A stretch of DNA of 57,052 bases from Candidatus Bathyanammoxibius amoris (GCA_024451685.1 JAMXCW010000002.1:173541-230592); one strand, 5' to 3'. Positions 17,266 through 25,894 are shown, numbered from the stretch's first letter. The notes: generated from the sequence alone by a model not told the origin. Numbers and translations are program-made.

Positions 17266-17439
17266 TCAGTTAATCTCTTTCTCCGTTTTCGTGCGTCTTC
17301 TTATAAAGAAAGGGCAGTGCGGCCAGCAGGCCACTTTCACTACCCTGTTTTGTCCACAGCAGTAAGCGCAAAGCCAGTCGCCGAGTGTGACGCATAACCT
17401 TTCGGCAGCCAGCCTGCCACAAAACACACAGTTAGTCAT
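17266..17439 (-). CDS. Cys-rich microprotein, putative zinc-binding
   Basis: A 57-residue protein from ATG 17439 (AGGA 3 bases upstream; a GTG at 17454 is the alternative). It has the pattern CVFC...C...CAYCC...C-x3-C (CGRLAAERLC, LCAYCCGQNRVV, CWPHCPFF), suggesting one or two zinc sites. The CCG-x2-R...C-P-x2-C-P layout recalls a small zinc-binding module I have seen in other proteins, but I cannot name a family. It ends one base before the MBL-fold gene starts and so is probably co-translated with it. Confidence 0.6.
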   Translation of the reverse strand: MTNCVFCGRLAAERLCVTLGDWLCAYCCGQNRVVKVACWPHCPFFIRRRTKTEKEIN

Positions 17440-17559
17440 ATTCCTCGTCTTCACGTGAACGGGGAACGTTAAGATTGCAGGGGCAACCTTTTATGGTTGT
17501 CCGCAAACCCGGCGCGTCAAGACGTATCCCGTACCGTTATTAAGCCTTCTTTCCGTACC

Positions 17560-19179
17560 TTATTTTTCCTTATTGTATCTATAACCCTGGGCTATGGGCA
17601 TTCTCCTGCCATGCCCGAAAGCCTTGGACGTTATCCTCAGGGCAGGGGGGGCCTGCTCCCTCTTATACTCGTTTTTATCAATCATTTCAATGACATGCCT
17701 GACCGTTGGCTCATCATAACCCATAGACACGATTTCATCCACAGTCTTCAACTCTTCCACGTACGCCTTCAAAATGCCGTCCAGCGTGTCATACTCCGGC
17801 AGGCTGTCCTGGTCGATCTGGTTGGGCCTGAGCTCGGCAGATGGAGCCCTTGTAATGATACCCCTTGGGATAATTTCTCTGTCACGGTTGATATAGTCTG
17901 CAAGCTCGTAGACCATGGTCTTGGGTACGTCTGCTATTACCGCAAACCCGCCGGAGAGGTCACCATAAAGGGTGCAATAGCCGCAGGCAAGCTCACTCTT
18001 GTTACCGGTAGCCACCAATAGGTGGCCGAATTTGTTGGATAAAGCCATGAGTATGTTGCCCCTTATCCTGGCCTGGATATTCTCCTCCGCCAGGCCGGGT
18101 GAAGTGCCCATAAACGCGTCAAACAAGTCCTCCAGGTACTTGTCATACAAACCCTTGATGGGTATCTCACTCAGGGTTATGCCCAGGTTCTCTGCAAGTT
18201 TTTTTGAATCCTCGACACCCTCTTTTGAGGAAAACGGTGAAGGCATTGTCACGGCTGTTACGTTCTCACTGCCAAGGGCCGCAACCGCCAGAGGCACCAC
18301 TACCCCCGAATCGATGCCGCCGCTAAGGCCGACAATCACCGTCTTGAACCCGCACTTTCCCGCATAATCCCTCAGACCCAGCACCAGGGCCTTATAGACG
18401 GCCTCTATGGGTTCGACCTGTTCCGCCGGCAGCTCCTTCAGCGGCCCTTTAAGGTCTACCACCACCAGATCCTCTTCAAAATCCCTGGCCCTGGCCACCA
18501 GCCTGCCCCAGTGGTCTAACACGCAACTGCGACCGTCATAGACCAGCGTGTCGTTTCCGCCCACCTTGTTCACGTACACAAGGTCGACGTTGCAGGATGC
18601 CGCACACCCGGAAAGGACCTTCACTCTGGCCGCATAATCGTCCATCGAATACGGAGTGGCAGCTATGTTTATAATCAGCCTCGCGCCCTGACTTATCAAC
18701 CTCTTTACCGGGGCCGGGTCTCCAAGTAACTCATCCCCGATAGTAATGCCGATGTTCCTACCGTTAAAATGTATCGTAGAGAGGGCCGGGCCTTGCTCAA
18801 AGTACCTGTCCTCATCATAAATGTCATAGGAGGTTAGCACGGATTTGTGGTGTACGGACGTTATCCGGCCGTATTCTATAAACGCCGCGGCATTGTAGAT
18901 GGTCTTTGAGCCCTTGTTCTTATCTCTGTCAACAAAACCGACTACGGCGGCTATGCCCGAGGTCTTTGAGGCCACCATCTCAAGGGCCTCAAGATTCTCT
19001 TGTATCAGCTTCGGGTTTTCAAGGAGGTCTTTCGCCGGTGAGCCCATAACGGCCATCTCCGGGAATACGACCAGGTCCGCCTCAAGACGTTTGGCCTTTT
19101 CTATGGCCGTCGTGATGAGTTCAACATTCTTATCGAACGCCGCCACGGTAGGGTTAATTTGTGCCAGTGCAATCTTCAT
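17560..19179 (-). CDS. nadE: Two-domain NAD+ synthetase with a defective glutaminase site
   Basis: A 539-residue enzyme that amidates nicotinate adenine dinucleotide to NAD+. The N-terminal nitrilase-like domain should release ammonia from glutamine using a Glu-Lys-Cys triad. Glu41 (FPEM) and Lys112 (HHKSVL) are present, but the usual ICED motif reads IGDE, with Gly148 (codon GGG, 18736-18738) in place of the nucleophile. The synthetase domain is intact, with VGLSGGIDSG, TGNKSELACGYCTLYGD and the C-terminal RRMPIAQGYRYN. It probably works with free ammonia. It follows pncB after 4 bases, so the operon is for NAD salvage. Confidence 0.92.
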   Translation of the reverse strand: MKIALAQINPTVAAFDKNVELITTAIEKAKRLEADLVVFPEMAVMGSPAKDLLENPKLIQENLEALEMVASKTSGIAAVVGFVDRDKNKGSKTIYNAAAFIEYGRITSVHHKSVLTSYDIYDEDRYFEQGPALSTIHFNGRNIGITIGDELLGDPAPVKRLISQGARLIINIAATPYSMDDYAARVKVLSGCAASCNVDLVYVNKVGGNDTLVYDGRSCVLDHWGRLVARARDFEEDLVVVDLKGPLKELPAEQVEPIEAVYKALVLGLRDYAGKCGFKTVIVGLSGGIDSGVVVPLAVAALGSENVTAVTMPSPFSSKEGVEDSKKLAENLGITLSEIPIKGLYDKYLEDLFDAFMGTSPGLAEENIQARIRGNILMALSNKFGHLLVATGNKSELACGYCTLYGDLSGGFAVIADVPKTMVYELADYINRDREIIPRGIITRAPSAELRPNQIDQDSLPEYDTLDGILKAYVEELKTVDEIVSMGYDEPTVRHVIEMIDKNEYKREQAPPALRITSKAFGHGRRMPIAQGYRYNKEK

Positions 19180-19183
19180 TGTT

Positions 19184-20587
19184 TCATTTCTTTATCGTAA
19201 TCGCCTGGGATTTATTGGCCTCTTTAAGGCCCTCTTCCGTATGTCTTCTGAGCTCCTCGAGCCGCTCACTCTTTCTTACGGTATAAGCTTGAGAGCTCCT
19301 GACGTCCTTAAGCCCCTCAGGCAGACGGGATATAGACTCTCTGGCCCTGTCCTGGATCTCTTTTATACCGGGCAGGTCTACTGTAATCTCCCCCTTCTCA
19401 ACGACACGCTCCAGGAGGGGAACTCCCCCGCATGTCTCATTTTCCAGACAAAGTACGTCGTGCGTGTAAACACCGTTCCTGTCAGATAACCGGCAGACCT
19501 GTTTCCTTGAGGGATAAAAGACCTTGTCCTCGCTGAACTTCATCCTTGGTGTCATCTTACCATCCCGTTCCTGCTCCACAAGTTTGTATATGCCGCCAAG
19601 GGCGGGCTGGTCCCTGGAGGTCACCATCTCCGTGCCGACCCCGAAGATGTCTATCGGCGCGCCCCCCTTGAGGAGTTTGTCTATAAGATACTCGTTAAGG
19701 TCGCCACTTGCCATGATTTTTACGTGAGTAAGGCCGTCGTCATCCAGTATCTTTCTGACCTTCTTGCTCAATTCCAGCAGGTCGCCGCTGTCAAGCCTGA
19801 CGGACAGGAGCCGGTCCTTTGTGACTACCCGTTTTGCAAGGTGTGCACCCCTGACGGTGTCGTAGGTATCTATAAGCAGCGCTGTATTCTCAGGAAAGAC
19901 CTTGTAGAAGCGGCGGAACGCCTCTTCCTCGGTATCAAAGGCCATGACCCATGAGTGCGCCATGGTGCCAAGGACGGGTATCCCCAGTTCGCGCCCGGCA
20001 AGCACGTTGGACGTGGAGGTACACCCGCCGATAAAACAAGCCCTGGCCGCAAGCACCCCTGCCTGCGGGCCGTGCGCCCTGCGGCTGCCAAAGTCGGTCA
20101 CCTCCCCGCCCCTGGCCGCAAGCACCACGCGGGCCGCCTTGGACGCCACCAGGGTCTGGTAATTTATCGTCGCCAGTAGATACGTCTCCACCACCTGGGC
20201 CTCTATCATCGGCGCGGTCACCCTTAATAGCGGCTCCTCCGCAAAGGCCACCGTGCCTTCAGGCATGGCGTACACGTCTCCGCTGAAACGGAAATCCCCC
20301 AGATAATCAAAAAATTTCTTCCCCACCCCCTTAAACGACGGATGCCGTCTCAGATAGTCTATGGAACCCTCAGAAAACCTCAGCGTCTTTAAATAATGAA
20401 GGGCCTGTTCAAGCCCCGCCGCAACCAGAAACGAACGGTTTTCCGGCATCTTCCTCACAAACAGCTCAAACGTGGCCCGGGTGTTTACATCATTTTGAAA
20501 ATACCCGGCCGCCATGGTAAGCTGGTACAGGTCCGTAGCGAGACCGATGTTGTCATCTGTAATAAATAGGGATTTTGGTTCTCTCAC
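19184..20587 (-). CDS. pncB: Nicotinate phosphoribosyltransferase
   Basis: A 467-residue enzyme making nicotinate mononucleotide from nicotinate, PRPP and ATP. The opening LATDLYQLTMAAGYF, FGSRRAHGPQAGV with the phosphorylated-His context, and VRLDSGDLLELSKKVRKILDD are typical of the bacterial type II-like form. The start is GTG at 20587. A good promoter lies just upstream (20626-20654), leaving a leader of roughly 30 bases. It is the first gene of a two-gene salvage operon with nadE. Confidence 0.94.
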   Translation of the reverse strand: MREPKSLFITDDNIGLATDLYQLTMAAGYFQNDVNTRATFELFVRKMPENRSFLVAAGLEQALHYLKTLRFSEGSIDYLRRHPSFKGVGKKFFDYLGDFRFSGDVYAMPEGTVAFAEEPLLRVTAPMIEAQVVETYLLATINYQTLVASKAARVVLAARGGEVTDFGSRRAHGPQAGVLAARACFIGGCTSTSNVLAGRELGIPVLGTMAHSWVMAFDTEEEAFRRFYKVFPENTALLIDTYDTVRGAHLAKRVVTKDRLLSVRLDSGDLLELSKKVRKILDDDGLTHVKIMASGDLNEYLIDKLLKGGAPIDIFGVGTEMVTSRDQPALGGIYKLVEQERDGKMTPRMKFSEDKVFYPSRKQVCRLSDRNGVYTHDVLCLENETCGGVPLLERVVEKGEITVDLPGIKEIQDRARESISRLPEGLKDVRSSQAYTVRKSERLEELRRHTEEGLKEANKSQAITIKK

Positions 20588-20625
20588 AGGCGCAGTGTCC
20601 AGACTGGAATATTTAGTGCAAACAA

Positions 20626-20654
20626 ACTATAGACAAATAAGGGCATTTTGTAAA
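20626..20654 (-). promoter_or_regulatory. Sigma-70-type promoter of pncB-nadE
   Basis: Reading on the minus strand, TTTACA (20654-20649) and TATAGT (20631-20626) are separated by 17 bases, one mismatch from consensus in the -35 and one in the -10. The pncB start codon begins 39 bases downstream of the -10. Confidence 0.75.
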
Positions 20655-20789
20655 TATGAAAAAGTTCTTGACCGCCGCGTCCTAAATAAGCAGTAATATT
20701 GCAGGTTTTGTACTCTGTAGCAGTAGTTCTGGCAGTATCAGGGAGGGGAACCAGGTGCTGTACGGCAAATCTATCTCTGGAGGAAATAA

Positions 20790-21320
20790 ATGGTGGAAGA
20801 GATTCGTGGTCTGAGGGTGGCGGCGGAACTCGCGGCCGTAGCGGCGCGCACGGCACCCAAATCAAGGGGTGAAGATTTTGTAAAGATAGCTATCGTGGAG
20901 GGTGATGAGCTCAAGCGGCTTGCCGACGCCATGGTGGATTACGGTGTTAAGAAGGGCAACAAGGGCTTTGAAAGGGACGGCGGCAACGTGCGCGATTCGG
21001 CGGCCATGCTCCTTATCGGCCTGAAGGACGCCACGCAGCTTGGGCTCAACTGCGGCGCCTGCGGCTTCCCGACCTGCGACGAGCTCAAGGCAAAAGAAGT
21101 CGAAGAGTTTAAGGGCCCGCAGTGCGCATGGAGACATCAGGACCTGGGCATAGCAGTGGGCTCGGTCGTAAAGACCCTCAGTATACTTAACATAGACAAC
21201 CGGATTATGTACCGCGCCGGCGTGGCGGCCAGAAAGTACGGCTTCTGCGACTGGGACATGGTCATGGGCATACCCATGTCAGTCACCGGCAAGAACATCT
21301 TCTTCGACAGGAAGGCGTAG
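20790..21320 (+). CDS. DUF2148 ferredoxin-domain protein
   Basis: A 176-residue protein of the DUF2148 family. The cluster-like motif CGACGFPTC (about 88-96) resembles Fe-S motifs of the carbon-monoxide-dehydrogenase gamma type, and a conserved CAWRHQDLGIAVGS stretch follows. Family members occur in anaerobes; the function is unknown. The start has a strong site (GGAGG, 6 bases before the ATG). It is transcribed away from pncB from a 200-base divergent spacer. Confidence 0.8.
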   Translation: MVEEIRGLRVAAELAAVAARTAPKSRGEDFVKIAIVEGDELKRLADAMVDYGVKKGNKGFERDGGNVRDSAAMLLIGLKDATQLGLNCGACGFPTCDELKAKEVEEFKGPQCAWRHQDLGIAVGSVVKTLSILNIDNRIMYRAGVAARKYGFCDWDMVMGIPMSVTGKNIFFDRKA

Positions 21321-21344
21321 TATTTATGGCCTGTCCGTATTCCC

Positions 21345-21450
21345 CTCCCCCTTGACGGGGGGAGTTTATTGTCTCACCCTCCCCCTTGACGGGGGAGGGT
21401 GGGGTGGGGGTGAATAATCACCCTCCCCCTACCCCCTCCCATCAAGGGAG
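21345..21450. repeat. CCCTCCCCC tandem and inverted repeat cluster
   Basis: Several copies of CCCTCCCCCTTGACGGGGG occur as direct copies and partly complementary versions (GGGAGGGTGGGG, CCCTCCCATCAAGGGAGGGGG) in the DUF2148-coaB spacer. The segments can pair into G/C-rich hairpins. Origin and role are unclear: it may be a dispersed element or a transcript-end structure. Confidence 0.6.
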
Positions 21451-21562
21451 GGGGATAAAAAGCAACACGTCAGAAACAAAAAGAGGCACACTAATTATGA
21501 GGGAAAGAAACCAAACGTAATGAACAAGAACATAGTATCCTACAAAGTTTTGGACTAAGACT

Positions 21563-22231
21563 ATGAACACACTTTCAGGCAAAAAGGTATTGGTGACTTC
21601 CGGGCCCACCAGGGTGCCGCTGGACGACGTGCGCTTCATTAGCTCCAGGTCGTCAGGCAGGCTGGGCGTGGAGATTGCGCGTGAACTCGTCTCGCGGGGC
21701 GCCGAGGTAACCTTTCTCTATGGTTCCGGCAGTATGCGGCCCGACTCTGACGAAGGAAAAGGAGTGCGCCTTATAGAGGTGGAGACGGTTGACGAACTGA
21801 TAAGGGCCGTGAAGGATTTGGGGCAAGAGGCATACGATGCGATATTCCATGCCATGGCCGTCTCCGACTTTGCCCCTGAGAACACGAGAACGGGAAAGGT
21901 CTCAACACGGGAAGAAGAGGCATGGGAGATAAGACTGGTTAAGACGCCGAAAGTAATCGGCCTTATCAGGGAGACCTGGCCGGGCGCTATACTGGCGGGC
22001 TTTAAGCTTGAGGCGGGCCGGGGCCGGAAAGAGTTATTGGTCGAAAAGGCCAGGGAACTGATATCAAGCTCGGGCGCGGACCTTGTCATTGCCAACGACC
22101 TTACTGAGATTAAGGGAGACCGGCACGTGGCCTACATCGTCTCCAAAACGGGCGAGGCGGTGGAGACCGCTCATACGAAGAAGGAAATAGCCGCCAAACT
22201 GGTGAGACTTACGGAGGACAGGCTTCGCTGA
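21563..22231 (+). CDS. coaB: Stand-alone phosphopantothenate-cysteine ligase (CoaB domain)
   Basis: A 222-residue protein matching only the C-terminal half of the usual CoaBC fusion. TSGPTRVPLDDVRFISSRSSGRLG is the nucleotide-binding opening, AMAVSDFAP and GFKLEAG cover the active site, and LVIANDL contains the conserved Asn-Asp. It joins 4'-phosphopantothenate to cysteine with CTP or ATP on the way to coenzyme A. The CoaC decarboxylase domain is absent from this gene and from the window, so it must be encoded elsewhere. A separate DUF2148 gene is upstream on the same strand. Confidence 0.85.
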   Translation: MNTLSGKKVLVTSGPTRVPLDDVRFISSRSSGRLGVEIARELVSRGAEVTFLYGSGSMRPDSDEGKGVRLIEVETVDELIRAVKDLGQEAYDAIFHAMAVSDFAPENTRTGKVSTREEEAWEIRLVKTPKVIGLIRETWPGAILAGFKLEAGRGRKELLVEKARELISSSGADLVIANDLTEIKGDRHVAYIVSKTGEAVETAHTKKEIAAKLVRLTEDRLR

Positions 22232-22255
22232 GACGTCCAAGCCTTCCCGGGGACG

Positions 22256-22837
22256 TCAGAAGCCCTTGACAAACTTTATGTCAAAATCGGCGACGTCTCT
22301 GGCATTAACGCCGTAGATGGTAATCTTGAACGGCTTGGTCGTACCCGTCGGCACATCGGTAATGTTCAGCACGTTGTCTCCCAACGGTCTTCCCTTTTCA
22401 CCATAGACCACCATCTTGATAAGCACGAACTGGTAATTCTTTGTGCCGCTGTTTTCCAGTTTCCCGGTGAAGATGGTGTTTTCGACTATGCCTTTGTACT
22501 CTAAATTAGTTACATAAAACCCCTGCCCTATATCTATCAGCTTTTTCGACTTCTTCGTAGACGGTATCTTTCTGGGCTTCGCCGCCTTTGGTCCCCCGCG
22601 CCGCGCCGGCAGACCCTTCTCCAGGGCCGTTACCCGCCTGTCAACGTCCTTTATCTGCGACATAAGCTCCTGCAAGGTCTCCTCCAGGGCAATTATCTTC
22701 TCCATAATCCTGGCCTGAGAGTCATCAGCCATCAATAAACCATCACGCGAACCCAGAAGCATAAACAGAAACAACGCCGCCATGGGCAGGTTAAATCTCC
22801 AACCGGTACCGCTTTTACCTCCATGTCCCGCACACAT
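22256..22837 (-). CDS. Secreted FxLYD-like protein with N-terminal coiled coil, paralogue 1
   Basis: A 193-residue protein from ATG 22837 (a GTG at 22873 is the alternative). A hydrophobic export segment (LPMAALFLFMLLGSRDGLLMA) is followed by a coiled coil (RIMEKIIALEETLQELMSQIKDVDRRVTALEKG), a basic Lys/Pro linker and a C-terminal beta domain starting GFYVTNLEYKGIVENTIFTGKLEN, with the layout of FxLYD-type domains. These add extracytoplasmic beta modules of unknown function. It is followed on the same strand, 43 bases away, by paralogue 2, which shares this design. Confidence 0.65.
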   Translation of the reverse strand: MCAGHGGKSGTGWRFNLPMAALFLFMLLGSRDGLLMADDSQARIMEKIIALEETLQELMSQIKDVDRRVTALEKGLPARRGGPKAAKPRKIPSTKKSKKLIDIGQGFYVTNLEYKGIVENTIFTGKLENSGTKNYQFVLIKMVVYGEKGRPLGDNVLNITDVPTGTTKPFKITIYGVNARDVADFDIKFVKGF

Positions 22838-22880
22838 TGTTACCTGCCGCCTTTCAGTTTGTTTGAATAACACGACATCT

Positions 22881-23630
22881 TTAAGAACCCCTCAGGTAAC
22901 GCATGTCATACTTCTTGACCCAGTGGGCCTTCGGCCCTTTTATCAGTGTCTCAAAAGGCCTGGCCTCGCCAATCTCGACATCATGGAGCTTAAAGGCCTT
23001 TGTGCCTAACATCTTGCCGTCGCCGTCGAAGACTACTATCTCAAACTCAACGATATCTTTTCCCGCAGAACTGTTGTTAACCATCTCGCCCTTAAAAACA
23101 GTGCCATCCGGGGTAGTTTCATATATGAGACCCTTGATCTTAAACCCGTGTCCCAGATATACGTCGCCCTCCTCGAAACGCGTCTGCGCGGGCGTGGGGG
23201 GTGCGGGAGGTTCACCCGGCACGTGCATGGGTCCCGGTGGTGCCGCCTCAAGTTTTGCAATCCTTTCTTCCATTTCACTCACTTTTTCCGCAAGCTCATT
23301 CTTCATCTCACCTACCTCTCCTGCCATGAACCAGAGCGCGTCCTCAAGCTCTATTATTTTCTCCAGGAGTTTTATGGCAAACAGCTCATCCAGGGGCTGC
23401 GGCTCCAATTCCTCCAAAGTGGGCTCCTCGAGGGGCTGTGGCTCCAATTCCTCCAAAGTGGGCTCCTCGACGGGCTGCTCCGTGGTAGACTGCTCAGTGG
23501 CAGAAGGTTCTTCAGCGCCGACGGTTTCAAGAAATGAAGTGGTAGACGGGAACGCCGAAATACACAACCCCAACACAAGAACCCTGAGTGTCTCGCCCAA
23601 CCGTTTTATAGCCATATATACCAGGTGCAT
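22881..23630 (-). CDS. Secreted FxLYD-like protein with coiled coil, paralogue 2
   Basis: A 249-residue protein with the same order as its neighbour: N-terminal hydrophobic segment (LRVLVLGLCISAFPSTTSFL), acidic low-complexity region, coiled coil (LLEKIIELEDALWFMAGEVGEMKNELAEKVSEMEERIAKLE), Pro-rich linker and a C-terminal beta domain (GFKIKGLIYETTPDGTVFKGEMVNN). The acidic region has a duplicated 13-residue unit, EEPTLEELEPQPL. The start is ATG 23630 or 23615; neither has a clear ribosome site. Function unknown; a cell-envelope location is inferred. Confidence 0.65.
   Translation of the reverse strand: MHLVYMAIKRLGETLRVLVLGLCISAFPSTTSFLETVGAEEPSATEQSTTEQPVEEPTLEELEPQPLEEPTLEELEPQPLDELFAIKLLEKIIELEDALWFMAGEVGEMKNELAEKVSEMEERIAKLEAAPPGPMHVPGEPPAPPTPAQTRFEEGDVYLGHGFKIKGLIYETTPDGTVFKGEMVNNSSAGKDIVEFEIVVFDGDGKMLGTKAFKLHDVEIGEARPFETLIKGPKAHWVKKYDMRYLRGS
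23392..23469. repeat. 39-bp tandem duplication inside the FxLYD-like paralogue 2 gene
   Basis: 23392-23430 and 23431-23469 are two adjacent 39-base copies with one mismatch. They encode the repeated EEPTLEELEPQPL, and 39 bases keep the frame. The near-identity suggests a recent slippage event. Confidence 0.9.
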
Positions 23631-23801
23631 TATCCGGCCTTCAGCCCCCTAGGCCCCCTTCGACGGCATGTAATAACATCTGAACCCCCATTATGATCTG
23701 GCGCATATATTAGCATATAACACACCCAATAGTAAACATTCCACTCTCTTGGAACAATCCGACTGAACAGGACAAATATTACGCCAGGACCATATTTTGT
23801 G

Positions 23802-23831
23802 TAGACATATCCCGTTTTTTTGCCATATAAT
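23802..23831 (+). promoter_or_regulatory. Sigma-70-type promoter of the FmdB-like gene
   Basis: TAGACA (23802-23807) and a perfect TATAAT (23826-23831) are 18 bases apart, about 45 bases upstream of the start at 23877. The rest of the 23631-23876 spacer shows nothing else I can name. Confidence 0.7.
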
Positions 23832-23876
23832 AGCGGATTAAGTTTGTGTTGTCTTCTTGTTTACGGAGGGAAATGC

Positions 23877-24164
23877 ATGCCCACCTATGAGTATGAATGT
23901 AAGGACTGCGGCCATGTTTTTGAACGTTTCGAGTCCATAAAGGCTGGCAACAGAAAGAAGTGCCCTGAGTGCGGCAACACGGCCAACAGGCTTATCGGTG
24001 CCGGTAGTGCAATACTATTCAAGGGCAGCGGGTTTTATCAGACCGACTACCGCAGCAAAGAATACAAGCAGAAGGCCAAGGCCGAAAAAGGGGGCTCCAC
24101 GAAGAAGGGAAACGACACCGCTAAAAAAGGGAAATGCCCAAATAAAGATTCAAGCACCCCTTAA
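23877..24164 (+). CDS. FmdB-family zinc-ribbon regulatory protein
   Basis: A 95-residue protein. The start MPTYEYECKDCGHVFE is the classic opening of the FmdB/CxxC_CxxC_SSSS family, with a second CxxC in KKCPECG; together they should bind one zinc. The C-terminal half is Lys-rich and probably unstructured. The family is often linked to regulation of other genes, but its function is mostly unproven. The start at 23877 is fixed by GGAGGG (23865-23870); an in-frame ATG at 23820 lies in the promoter and is unlikely. Confidence 0.9.
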   Translation: MPTYEYECKDCGHVFERFESIKAGNRKKCPECGNTANRLIGAGSAILFKGSGFYQTDYRSKEYKQKAKAEKGGSTKKGNDTAKKGKCPNKDSSTP

Positions 24165-24362
24165 CCGCCGCGGGTATTCCCTGCCGCTATAAACCCTCGC
24201 CTAATTAACATACCGGGTGTAGCCCGGTAGCCCAGGGAAACACCCGGATTTTGTCATGAATTGCCACAGTTCACGCCTCAGTCGAAGCAAATAACACACC
24301 ATCCCGGGGCGAGTTACTCAGAACTACCACTTTACCGGGAATCCGGGGATTTACGTAAACCC

Positions 24363-24390
24363 TTGACAGGCTTTATTTTCTTGATAAAAT
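24363..24390 (+). promoter_or_regulatory. Sigma-70-type promoter of lysS
   Basis: TTGACA (24363-24368, perfect) and TAAAAT (24385-24390) are 16 bases apart, 40 bases before the lysS ATG. The preceding spacer (24165-24362) contains a weak inverted repeat around 24211-24250 (CCGGGTGT/ACACCCGG) but no gene that I can see. Confidence 0.8.
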
Positions 24391-24430
24391 TAGCTGGCCG
24401 TTATTGCACATATACGGCCCAAGACCTATC

Positions 24431-25894
24431 ATGGAGAAGTTTGAACAAGATCGCCTAGAGAAGCTAAGAAAGTTAAGAGAGAAGGGCATAGACCCTTACG
24501 GTAAGAGCTGCAACGGGCTTAAAAGCCTGGAATCCATTGTAGCGGGCTACAATAACACGGGCGAGGGAGAAGCCAACGCCAGGGCCGCAGGCCGAATATC
24601 CAGCCTCAGGCCACACGGTAAGGCGGCCTTCGCTGACATAAGGGACTGGACGGGAAAGGTCCAGATCTACATCAAACAAAACAACGTAGGCGAAGACCTG
24701 TTCGGGACCTTCAAACTCCTTGACCTTGGCGACATTATCGCCGTCGAAGGCACGGTATTTAAAACAAAAACGGGTGAGATAACCATCATGGTGGAAGACC
24801 TAACGGTGCTCTCCAAGGCATTACTGCCGCCGCCCGAGAAGTGGCACGGGCTAAAAGACGTTGAGATCAGGTACAGACAGCGCTATCTGGACCTCATCGC
24901 CAACGAAGAGTCTATGAAGAAGTCTCTCGACAGGATAAAGATAATCAAAAGGATAAGGAACTTTTTTGAGGACAGGGGCTACGTAGAGGTGGAAACACCT
25001 ATGATGCAGCCTATCCCCGGAGGCGCGGTAGCCAGGCCCTTTGTAACACACCATAATACGCTCGATATGGACCTGTACCTGCGTATCGCCCCGGAACTGT
25101 ATCTAAAGAGACTGCTGGTCGGTGGTATGGAGCGCGTATATGAGATAAACCGTAACTTCCGTAACGAGGGAATCTCAACACGCCACAACCCCGAGTTCAC
25201 TATGCTGGAGGCGTACGAGGCATACGGCGATTACAATGGCATGATGGAGCTGACGGAAGAGCTGGTTTCCGCTCTCGCCTCAGAGCTGGACTGCGGCCAC
25301 GAACTCGCGTTCGGGGATAACAAGGCCGTAAACATAACCACACCCTGGAGAAGGGCAAAATATAGAGAGTTGCTAAAGGAATACGCCGGAGTGGATTTTG
25401 ACGATGAGGCCGCACTCAGACAAAAAGCCGGAGACATCGGGCTTGAGACCGGTAACGCGCCCCGAGACATCGTCGCCGACGACATCTTTGAAGAAGAAGT
25501 CGTACCGAAACTCAGCAACCCCACGTTCGTTATAGACTATCCGGCCAGTCTGTGCCCCCTGACGAAGCTATGTGAAGACGACAAGCGGTTCGCCCAGCGT
25601 TTCGAGCTTTATGTCGCTTCAATGGAAATCGCCAACTCCTATACGGAACTCAACGAGCCGCTGGAACAGGAAAAAAGGTTCATAGAACAAATCGGCGGGA
25701 AGCAGGACTGGGGAAAACTTGACGAGGACTTTATACTGGCGCTCAAATACGGCATGCCCCCGGCCGGCGGGCTCGGGATAGGCATCGACAGGCTTGTGAT
25801 GATTCTGACGGGCAGCACGTCGATACGCGACGTGATACTCTTCCCGCTGCTTCGCGCGACCACAAGACCAACGTCAGAGGAAACGACACAGTAG
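24431..25894 (+). CDS. lysS: Class II lysyl-tRNA synthetase
   Basis: A 487-residue enzyme that charges tRNA-Lys. An OB-fold anticodon domain (RISSLRPHGKAAFADIRDWTGKVQIYI) precedes the catalytic domain with class II motifs: FFEDRGYVEVETPMM (motif 1), YEINRNFRNEGISTRHNPEFTMLEAY (motif 2) and GGLGIGIDRLVMILTG (motif 3). I use the ATG at 24431; a TTG 27 bases upstream would add an unlikely leader. The stop abuts the lolD start codon with no gap. Confidence 0.96.
   Translation: MEKFEQDRLEKLRKLREKGIDPYGKSCNGLKSLESIVAGYNNTGEGEANARAAGRISSLRPHGKAAFADIRDWTGKVQIYIKQNNVGEDLFGTFKLLDLGDIIAVEGTVFKTKTGEITIMVEDLTVLSKALLPPPEKWHGLKDVEIRYRQRYLDLIANEESMKKSLDRIKIIKRIRNFFEDRGYVEVETPMMQPIPGGAVARPFVTHHNTLDMDLYLRIAPELYLKRLLVGGMERVYEINRNFRNEGISTRHNPEFTMLEAYEAYGDYNGMMELTEELVSALASELDCGHELAFGDNKAVNITTPWRRAKYRELLKEYAGVDFDDEAALRQKAGDIGLETGNAPRDIVADDIFEEEVVPKLSNPTFVIDYPASLCPLTKLCEDDKRFAQRFELYVASMEIANSYTELNEPLEQEKRFIEQIGGKQDWGKLDEDFILALKYGMPPAGGLGIGIDRLVMILTGSTSIRDVILFPLLRATTRPTSEETTQ

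Noticed and set aside
20584-20865. 93-codon minus-strand frame over the pncB promoter
   Set aside because: It overlaps the pncB promoter and the start of the DUF2148 gene; the composition is Pro/Arg-rich and not protein-like.
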